Origin: Orientallactaga sibirica
Lineage: Eukaryota > Chordata > Mammalia > Rodentia > Dipodidae
Reading direction: 5' to 3'
Length of the DNA stretch: 64,000 bases
Assembly (NCBI GenBank): GCA_036365145.1
Contig: JAEOAD010000031.1
Span: 9,024,001 to 9,088,000, forward strand
Program-made: the position numbers and the translations under genes
Shown: positions 57,803 to 64,000 of the stretch, one piece after another
Position numbering within the stretch: the stretch's first letter is position 1
Layout: every line of letters begins with the position of its first letter
The notes under the pieces: generated by a model
Seen by the model: the letters and a program-made list of their open reading frames with translations, nothing else
Told to the model about the DNA's origin: nothing
Database searches by the model: none

Positions 57803-59086
57803 ATGGCTAACGGTTGCCTGTGGGTGAGCAGGCAGCCCCTTACCCCCCCCTTCTTTCTTTGTTTGTCCTCCCCTATCCTCCTTGCCATAATTGCCGGCCT
57901 TAAAGGCTGCACAGTACAGGAAATCATTTATGCCCATAACAAACAATATGAAGAGGAACCTGAATTGGCTCTTCACAGTTCGTCCCTCCCAGCCCCCTCT
58001 TCCGATAACTCGGATGAGGAGGAACTAAAACCTTTAAATGATAATAAGCTGCCACACCAACCCCCTCCTGCTAAGGCCACACTTGCAACCACCCCTCCCC
58101 CTCATTACCCTTCCAAGGACCTCCCCCCACTCAGCCCTGGACACACCCAGGTGACTGCCGGTTCCCTGACACGCCCCTTCGCTGCCTTCCCTGTTAACGT
58201 AGGGCCGGATGCGACAATCAGGCCATGGCTCCCCACCCCCCTCTTTGATCTGGCCCTCATCCGTAAGGCAGCCCAGGAATCCGGCGTTGATTCTGCTTAC
58301 TTTGAACAAGTCCTTTTACAATGGGCCATCCATCTTCAGACTTATGACTGGTATTCCCTCCTCAAGGCAGTTCTTCTCCCCCCTGAATTCCTCCAATGGA
58401 AAGCCACCTATAGTGACCTTGCGGAATCCCAGGCCCGCCAAAATCTTAGGGATGGAATTCCAATTACCTTGGACATGCTCCTTGGCACAGGACCTTATAC
58501 AGACCCTGTATCACAAGCCACAGTGGGCATACACGCCTACTTTGACCAAATTAAATTGTTATCTATTCAATGGCTTAAGGCCTGCCTCCCACAGAAGCTG
58601 GATACCTATTTTCGTAATCTGGTCCAGGGCGCGTCCGAGGGCTTCACAGATTTCCTCTCTCGTGTGACAGAGTCCGTGGACCGACGCACTCCCCCTGGCC
58701 CTGCCAGGGACGCTTTAGTAAAGCAACTGGCATGGGAAGGAGCATCCGCAGCAGCACGTAATGCTATTGCTGCCGTGCGTAATGAGGACCTCCATAAATG
58801 GATTGTAGCTACCAAGGATATCAATCCTGTGTCTGCCCCCCTCGAGGCCCTGGCCACCTCAATACAAACCCTGACCATGGGTCAAAAGCCTACCCAACAA
58901 CCACCCCTCTGCTGGGGCTGTGGCAAACCGGGACACCTTCAGAGGACCTGTCCAAACACAACTAAGCCTATTTTCAGGCCCCGAACCCCCTGCCCTAAAT
59001 GTCAAAGGGGGTATCATTGGGCCAAGGATTGCAAAAATTCTCTGCCTTTAAACTTCCCCAGGGGCAACCCTCAGCCCCACAAGTAA
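57803..59086 (+). CDS. gag: Gag polyprotein (short, without a recognisable matrix domain)
   Basis: Gag forms the particle core and packages RNA. The open frame has 427 codons; the ATG has a good context (A at -3, G at +4). Residues about 14-34 are hydrophobic (FFLCLSSPILLAIIAGL) and could act as an ER signal or anchor. Residues about 35-130 are acidic and then proline-rich. A capsid-like region runs from about 130, with a major homology region at about 275-294 (QGASEG...FLSRV). Two CX2CX4HX4C zinc knuckles lie at about 370-383 and 397-410. Betaretroviral Gags are usually well over 500 residues, so the N-terminal matrix part looks missing or replaced. The frame is otherwise intact, and its last codons overlap the start of pro. 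Seen: frame and motifs. Inferred: ER targeting. Confidence 0.88.
   Translation: MANGCLWVSRQPLTPPFFLCLSSPILLAIIAGLKGCTVQEIIYAHNKQYEEEPELALHSSSLPAPSSDNSDEEELKPLNDNKLPHQPPPAKATLATTPPPHYPSKDLPPLSPGHTQVTAGSLTRPFAAFPVNVGPDATIRPWLPTPLFDLALIRKAAQESGVDSAYFEQVLLQWAIHLQTYDWYSLLKAVLLPPEFLQWKATYSDLAESQARQNLRDGIPITLDMLLGTGPYTDPVSQATVGIHAYFDQIKLLSIQWLKACLPQKLDTYFRNLVQGASEGFTDFLSRVTESVDRRTPPGPARDALVKQLAWEGASAAARNAIAAVRNEDLHKWIVATKDINPVSAPLEALATSIQTLTMGQKPTQQPPLCWGCGKPGHLQRTCPNTTKPIFRPRTPCPKCQRGYHWAKDCKNSLPLNFPRGNPQPHK
59047..59053 (+). promoter_or_regulatory. -1 ribosomal frameshift slippery site (gag/pro)
   Basis: T TTA AAC, in the gag reading phase (TTA at 59,048 and AAC at 59,051), fits the X XXY YYZ rule. 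A -1 slip puts the ribosome in the frame that encodes the protease DTG motif, bypassing the gag stop at 59,084. Confidence 0.85.
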
Positions 59087-59443
59087 GAGGGAACAACCCC
59101 CACATTAGATGGACTCTGCCTGTTTATGACCATTCACCCCGCATTTCTGTCCTTTTGGATGGTATTGAATTCAAGGGCATAGTAGACACAGGTGTGGATT
59201 CCACTATTATCTCTGCCAACGATGCACTCCATGCCCAATTGGGCCTATAAAGAGGGTCCCAATATTAGGGGTGTTGGGGGACAACAGACTACTAGACAGG
59301 TTAGGAGACCAGTTACATGGAAAGACTATGATGGCAACACGGGGAATTCTTCCCCAGGTAGCAAATGTCCCCAATACCCTCTGGGAAGAGACCTCCTTAC
59401 TGACATGGGTGTTGTCATAACAACAGATGACCAGGCCTTTTGA
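59053..59443 (+). pseudogene. pro: Retroviral protease, frame-broken
   Basis: Aspartic protease that would mature Gag and Pol. In the -1 frame from the slippery site, text runs through the active-site triad DTG at 59,184-59,192 (IVDTGVDSTIIS) and stops at 59,250. Recognisable C-terminal protease text follows in another phase, ending about 59,443 with a glycine-rich flap-like stretch (GVGGQ) and an LGRDLL-type motif near 59,390. At least one indel near 59,245-59,260 and probably another near 59,386 break it. No dUTPase domain is visible. Not functional as it stands. Confidence 0.8.
59061..59091 (+). promoter_or_regulatory. H-type RNA pseudoknot stimulating frameshifting
   Basis: Seven bases after the slippery site. 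Stem 1 pairs GGGGC (59,061-59,065) with GCCCC (59,074-59,078). Stem 2 pairs CCCTC (59,068-59,072) with GAGGG (59,087-59,091). All ten pairs are Watson-Crick. The second loop (59,079-59,086) contains the gag stop codon. Confidence 0.8.
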
Positions 59444-62142
59444 TGATATTATTGCCCATGATACTATTGGTCTTTCAGGGCGACCCAACCCCTCAAAACC
59501 ACCCGCCATTCATCATCACCCCAATTCTAGAGGCCACTGTCCGATCCCCTACCGCTCCCATACGCCTCGAGTGGGATACCACGGAACCCATTTGGGTCGA
59601 ACAGTGGCCTATACTAGAACCTAAATTAACTGTTCTCAAATCCCTTATTCAAGAACAGCTTGCTCTTGGCCATATTGAGCCCTCTATTAGCCCCCATAAT
59701 TCCCCCATCTTTGTCATTAAAAAGAAAACAGGTAAACATAGACTGCTCCAAGACCTTCGCCAGGTTAATAAACATATGTTAAAAATGGGCTCTTTTCAGA
59801 CAGGCCTTCCCCACCCTGGAGCCATCCCTACTAACCACCATATAGTTATCTTAGATATTAAAGATTGCTTCTTCTCTATCCCTTTGGCAGCAGAGGACAG
59901 GCCCTATTTTGCCTTTACTGTGTGGGAGACCAACCACTCTATCCCAGCTAAAAGATATCAATGGAGGGTTCTTCCCCAGGGCATGAAAAATAGTCCTTCT
60001 ATTTGCCAAATGTTTATATCCTCTGCCACGGTGAGAATACAATCTAAGTGCCTTCTTGTTCATTACATGGATGATCTTTTGATTGCACATACCTCAAAAA
60101 CTGCCCTTTTGGACCTTCTTAAATTACTCATTGAGGACCTCAAAAAAACTTGGGTTTGCCATAGCACATGAAAAAATTCAAACAGTGCCCCCTTTTGGAT
60201 TTTTAGGATACAAAATTTCCACTACTATACAACCACTTACCCCTCATCTTCTAATAAAGGACCATTATTCTCTCAATGATCTCCAAAAACTCTGTGGCCA
60301 AATTAACTGGCTCAAACCTTTTTTACCCATCCCTCCTAGTGAACTCCTACCACTTTATGACCTCCTTAGAGTTACTGACAACCCTTCAAGAAAAATTCCT
60401 CTAAATCATCACTCCAAAAATTTGTTACATAAAATATCCCACTACCTCTTTTCTATGACCCTCGCAAGATATGACCCATCTGCTCCAATACTAAATGTAG
60501 TCCTTTGGACGACAGGAGCACCATTGGGAGTCATCTGGCAAAACCAATCACCCCTTTACTGGGTACATCCCTCATGGGCACAGGCCCATAAACTCACCAC
60601 CAACCTACAAGCAATGCTCCTCATAGCAATTAAGACACGTACCTACACTAACAAAATCTATAATACAGAACCCTCCAAAATAATTCTGCCCATCCCCATG
60701 TCTGAACTTCAACTTCTCTTTAGGGAGGACCCCCTTTTCCACATCCTAATGGCAGGATTCTCCAATGAGATAGATAACCACCTCCCCACCCACAAACTAC
60801 TCCAATCCCTAATGGCTTTACCCATCAAGACTAACTATTTCTCCAGGCCTTCCAGTCAGCCTATACCCTTAGCAGCCTCGGCCTTTACAGATGCCAATAA
60901 ACATACCTATGGGCTAATTATTAAGAGAGCCAATCGATCAGATGAGGCCCTTAAGTTCCCTAACCCCCATTCAGTCCAGCTAGGAGAACTATATGCCATC
61001 ATCAGAGTCTTAGAGCTCTGTCAACAAGAGCCTGTCAACATATTCTCTGACAGCAGTTACGCTGTTCAAATGACAAAGGTACTGTCCTTAGCCAATCCCA
61101 GGCCCTCTCATCATCCCATAGACATTGCCATCTCTGCTTTACAGTTGCAGATGGAAAACAGATCCTACCCTTGGTTTATTGAGCATGTTCGCTCACACAC
61201 TGGCCTGCCTGGCTTTATTGCTGATGGAAATTCACAGGTAGACAAATTTATTTCTGTCTCCTCCTTGCCACCTTTAGAACAAGCCAGACGTTTACACCAA
61301 AGGTTCCATCTATCCCCCACTAATCTAAAAACCCTATATCCTGAGCTCTCGCTTAGCCAATGCAAACATTTAACCCGTACTTGTAAGTCATGTACCCCCT
61401 AGCCCCCTGGGCCCCCTACAGCCTCAAGGAGTCAATCCTAGAGGCCTTACCCCAAATTCTATCTGGCAGATGGATGTTACCCACATACCTTCCTTTGGTA
61501 ACCTCAAATATGTGCATGTCATTGTGGACACTTACTCTAAGCTTACTTTTGCTATTGCTCTCTGGGGAAAAGGCATCCCATGTTATTAAGGCAACAAAAA
61601 CCGCTATGTTGGTCATGGGTGTGCCCTGGTCAATTAAAACAGACAATGGCCCTGCATACACATCTGCCCAATTCACATCCTTCATGGAATCTTGGGGAAT
61701 AAAACACTCCCTTGGGATCCCCTACAACCCACAAGGACAGGCCATCGTGGAAAGAACAAACCGGACCCTAAAGGAACTAATTATAAAACAAAAGTCCACT
61801 ATGTCGCCCAAGGACCCCCACTTGGCCCTAGTGGAAGCTCTTTTCACCCTCAATTTTCTCACTTTTGATGAGGCAGGACTCTCCCCAGCCTACAAACATT
61901 GGAGATCCCAACAAACCACGACACCCTTACCCTTAGTCCGCTGGAAAGATCCTCTTACTAATATTTGGAAGGGGCCCCACCCTCTTTTAATGCAGGGCCG
62001 AGGGTATGCTTGTGTCTTTCCAGAAACTTCACAGATCCCAGTTTGGGTTCCTGCCAGAAACGTCCGTCCAGCCACTGACTCAGCGACCAGCCTTACTGAA
62101 GAGGATGATGCCAGACCCCTCAGACTACATACGGGACTTTAA
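59440..62142 (+). pseudogene. pol: Retroviral Pol (RT, RNase H, integrase), frame-broken
   Basis: Reverse transcriptase, RNase H and integrase in the normal order. RT: first frame to 60,171, with LPQG at about 59,973 and the YMDD box at 60,064-60,075. The phase changes at an A7 run (60,142-60,148), after which the second frame (to 61,402) carries the RT connection and RNase H, with acidic residues near 60,890 (TDA), 60,987 (GELYA), 61,049 (SDSS) and about 61,223 (ADG). Integrase: the HHCC zinc finger ends at about 61,390 (CKSC) and is followed by a stop. The first catalytic Asp (61,473) is in a third phase; the second Asp (61,642) and the Glu (61,750), 35 residues apart, are in the first phase again. 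So at least three frame changes separate intact catalytic motifs. The integrase C-terminus ends in the 90-bp duplication. Confidence 0.9.
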
Positions 62143-62250
62143 ACTTATTTCCCCCCACTGGCCACTGACTCAGCGACCAGCCTTGCTGAAGAAGATGATG
62201 CCAGACCCCTCAGACTACATATGGGACTTTAAACTTACCCCCCCCACCTA
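62071..62250 (+). repeat. 90-bp tandem duplication at the end of pol
   Basis: Units 62,071-62,160 and 62,161-62,250 both start 'gccactgactcagcgaccag' and differ at only a few bases until the last ~15. The pol stop lies in the first unit. The period is a multiple of three. A second phase (62,006-62,257) stays open through both units. Confidence 0.9.
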
Positions 62251-62466
62251 CCTATAAATTCCTTTCCAACTCCTTTCATTACATTGAGCTGCTACCATTA
62301 AGGACACTCAATGCTACTGACTATGACACTAGGGTGAACTCACCCAGCAACCTGCCTTACCCCAATTCCTCTTCAGGCTCTCTAGTTGATTCTCGCTTGC
62401 TGGGACTGTTCACATGCCACAGAGCCACGCCCACTTGGCCCTTCCATGCCTCCTAGGCAACAGCCT
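62251..62466 (+). other. Non-coding 3' region of the provirus, env position
   Basis: No env-like signal peptide, cysteine pattern or transmembrane stretch is visible. A 109-codon frame begins at 62,386 but runs into the CTE-like repeats and is not credible as a protein. Confidence 0.6.
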
Positions 62467-62503
62467 CATACAGGCCTGGTCCTAGCCAGACCTCATGCTA
62501 AAA
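62467..62503 (+). repeat. Embedded fragment of the LTR 5' end
   Basis: 'atacaggcctggtcctagcc' plus 'agacctcatgctaaaag' matches LTR positions about 12-48. The 'catgctaaaag' variant matches the old LTR at 25,928 better than the flanking LTRs ('catggcaaaag'). Confidence 0.8.
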
Positions 62504-62795
62504 GCCATACCAGGCCATACCCCTCGGGTTTTCTCACCAGGATGGCAGCCAGCCCAGGACGGGTAAGATTCCATGAGATGGGGCAACCTAAGACAGGCAC
62601 TGTCACATATGATGATCCCTTGGGGCCTGGGTTCAACAATGGCTTTCCAAAAGCCATACCAGGCTATCCCCCTCGGGTTTCCTCACCTAGGTGGCATTTG
62701 GCCCATGACGGGTAAGTCTCCATGAGATGGAACAACCTAAGACAGGCACTGTCATGTATGATGATCCCTTGGGGCCTGGGTTCAACAATGGCTTG
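62500..62795 (+). promoter_or_regulatory. Tandem CTE-like RNA export element (two 149-bp units)
   Basis: Units start at 62,500 and 62,649 with 'aaaagccatacc'. Each contains GACGGGTAAG (62,558-62,567; 62,707-62,716), a small CCAT-gag-ATGG hairpin, and AACCTAAGACAGG (62,585-62,597; 62,734-62,746). I recall these as the loop motifs of the type D simian retrovirus constitutive transport element bound by the export receptor NXF1. Each unit can be closed by GCCAT/ATGGC and CCAGGC/GCCTGG pairings (62,504-62,516 with 62,624-62,643; 62,653-62,664 with 62,774-62,792). The position between pol and the 3' LTR is also that of known CTEs. Function is inferred. Confidence 0.8.
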
Positions 62796-62835
62796 GCAAT
62801 AAACCATACCTCTCAGGGTTGCCAATAATAAAAAC

Positions 62836-62848
62836 AAAAAGGAGGATA
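62836..62848 (+). promoter_or_regulatory. Polypurine tract
   Basis: Purine-rich 'aaaaaggagga' immediately before the 3' LTR, the expected primer for plus-strand DNA synthesis. Confidence 0.85.
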
Positions 62849-63218
62849 TGTATGGCACAATACAGGCCTGGTCCTAGCCAGACCGCATGGCAAAAGACAA
62901 TAGGAAGTGGCTTCTGTAAAAATGGCGTTTTGCGCAGGCTCGATGTGACAACAGTTACAGCCCCATGCTCGCGAGAAGCCTACTACGAGATGTCCTGTCC
63001 AGAGACAAGCTGTCATTGGTCACCAAAAGGGGACCGCCCCATACAAGGATTAACAGCCCCTTAAAACCCATGTGTACTTCCTGAATAAACGAGTTTGTGG
63101 ATTCTCGCTCCACTTTCACCCAACTCCCGGAGTCTGTGTCATGACTCCGCGCTGCTCACCCCAATTCGGCAGAGACCCTATCGTCCCTCCTGAGCTGGCC
63201 TTGGGGGGGACCCCAACA
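62849..63218 (+). repeat. 3' LTR (370 bp)
   Basis: Same length as the 5' LTR, with poly(A) signal AATAAA at 63,084-63,089. It has G, G, G, A where the 5' LTR has A, A, A, G. Confidence 0.95.
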
Positions 63219-63224
63219 TGAATG
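63219..63224 (+). repeat. Target-site duplication, right copy
   Basis: 'tgaatg', identical to 57,168-57,173. Confidence 0.93.
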
Positions 63225-63670
63225 AAAATTGGTTGAATTTGTGAATCCAGAAGTCATAGACAGGGAGGGCCAGTAATATTTGAAGTTTCTTTCTTTTTAT
63301 CTCCTAGCCTTAGCTTAATTTTATTTATTTATTTATTTACTTATTTATTTATTTATTTATTCATTCATTCATTCATTTTTTCCCATATGTGTGCTTACCA
63401 GTACACCACTCACATTTAAGAGAATCTGTATCTCTCCAGAGTTCTTTCTCTGGACATCTCTCCTCCAAGACACTGTGAATGTGTCCCACATGGGTTCCTC
63501 AGGATGCTTAGCTCTGTAGCCTCAGTTATGTGTCCATTTGTCTCTGCATTCTCCCTTTATTTCCTGAAATTCTTTCAAGGCCATAAACTTATGTCTTACT
63601 CATTTGTTTTTCTGCCTCTAAGGATTGCTTCTCTTTGTTTCTTTAGGGGAGTGACTTGAACACCATACTT
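63225..63670. repeat. Unique flank with (TTTA)n/(TTCA)n repeat
   Basis: (TTTA)n then (TTCA)n at about 63,320-63,378. No gene seen. Confidence 0.7.
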
Positions 63671-63679
63671 TCATGTATA

Positions 63680-64000
63680 TTTCCAGTTAATCTGTGATGG
63701 TCCTTGCTACCCCTGGGGGTTGTTGGCCACCAATGTCCCAGATGCAGGAGGAGCTGGGGGAAGCAGGGTCTTGGAGGGGGTGAGTGGGGGGGCAATGAAC
63801 TACCCAGGAGACCATCTGATGGACAGCACTCTTTTATTCTAAAGGGGAGTGGGCTTATAAATACTTGAGAAAGGTTGAGAAGGCACATACAGATCATAAG
63901 GTGATTGAATACATAGGTTTATGGGTTGCTATCTAATTGGCTGGTTTTGGAAGGCAGAAGTTGTGAGGAAGAAGTTGCAAGGGAGGTAACAGAAGTGGTG
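63680..64000 (-). repeat. Partial antisense LTR cut by the window end
   Basis: On the minus strand: TATA-like 'tttataagccc', then 'agaataaaagagtgctgtcc' with a poly(A) signal, then C-rich R/U5-like text. Same layout as the LTR at 18,931-19,277. The inner boundary is uncertain. Confidence 0.5.

Larger units (their letters stand above)
57174..63218 (+). mobile_element. Env-less class II endogenous retrovirus (6,045 bp)
   Basis: Complete provirus: 5' LTR, tRNA-Lys-type primer site, leader, gag, pro, pol, a non-coding 3' region with two tandem duplications, polypurine tract and 3' LTR. Class II is indicated by the 6-bp target duplication, Lys primer site, two zinc knuckles in Gag and a -1 frameshift between gag and pro. 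No env-like frame exists between pol and the LTR. pro and pol carry frame breaks, so this copy is not autonomous. An older relative lies at 25,928-26,404. The LTRs differ at only four sites, so it integrated recently. Confidence 0.93.

Noticed and set aside
57481..57927. 148-codon minus-strand frame over the leader and gag start
   Set aside because: Shadow of GC-rich retroviral leader; no family resemblance and opposite to the element's transcription.
58900..59090. The run of A at 59,036-59,040 as the gag-pro slippery site
   Set aside because: It does not fit X XXY YYZ in the gag phase and has no structure at the right spacing, whereas T TTA AAC ten bases on does.
60142..60148. The A7 run in pol as a programmed frameshift site
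   Set aside because: It lies inside the RT domain, where no retroviral recoding is known; a simple homopolymer indel explains it better.
62386..62715. 109-codon frame as an Env remnant
   Set aside because: It overlaps the CTE-like repeats and shows no signal peptide, cysteine motif or transmembrane segment.
1..64000. CRISPR array, bacterial operon, canonical tRNA or rRNA genes
   Set aside because: The direct repeats are SINEs, microsatellites or LTRs; the tRNA-like sequences are SINE heads without a tRNA fold; the base composition and repeat families are mammalian.

Overview
The window reads as mammalian, almost certainly rodent, nuclear DNA from a gene-poor region. It is AT-rich and full of SINEs, LINE-1 pieces and LTR elements, and I see no convincing host exon. 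Two SINE families dominate. One is tRNA-derived, with an ID-like head ('ggctggagagatggcttag') and a CT-rich tail. The other is a B1-like 7SL family ('gccgggcgtggtggcgcacg'). From memory this combination fits a jerboa-type rodent (Dipodoidea, e.g. Jaculus), but I could not check that.

Layout. 1-17.4 kb: scattered SINEs, LINE-1 3'-type pieces on both strands (including a roughly 0.37-kb inverted repeat at 7.6-8.6 kb), one or two LTRs and non-repetitive sequence. 17.4-26.9 kb: a degenerate minisatellite, then a long, dead, sense-strand LINE-1 (5' UTR, ORF1 and ORF2 remnants). It is interrupted by an antisense LTR, a 337-bp LTR with 5-bp target duplication, two SINEs and an old LTR+PBS retroviral fragment. 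27-32.5 kb: SINEs, a LINE-1 3' end and an antisense LTR that splits a B4-like SINE. 32.5-36.2 kb: the most repeat-poor stretch. 36-43 kb: LTR and SINE pieces and unique DNA. 43.3-45.5 kb: antisense LINE-1 ORF2. 46.3-54.0 kb: a probable old antisense provirus with two ~420-bp LTRs. 54.3-56.4 kb: antisense LINE-1 pieces.

57,174-63,218 is the most informative element. It is a young env-less class II (betaretrovirus/IAP-like) provirus with two 370-bp LTRs that differ at four sites, a perfect 6-bp target duplication, a tRNA-Lys-type primer binding site and a polypurine tract. Its gag frame is open and has two zinc knuckles. The gag end carries a T TTA AAC slippery site in the correct phase followed by a foldable H-type pseudoknot. 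pro and pol are recognisable but broken in frame. There is no env. The pol-LTR interval instead holds a 90-bp tandem duplication and a 149-bp tandem duplication. Each 149-bp unit carries the paired motifs of a type D retrovirus constitutive transport element (CTE). Expected working order: LTR promoter, full-length RNA, Gag by normal initiation, Gag-Pro(-Pol) by -1 frameshifting, and export of unspliced RNA through the CTE-like tandem. With pro and pol broken, this copy could move only if proteins were supplied in trans.

The last ~330 bases are part of another antisense LTR that runs off the window.
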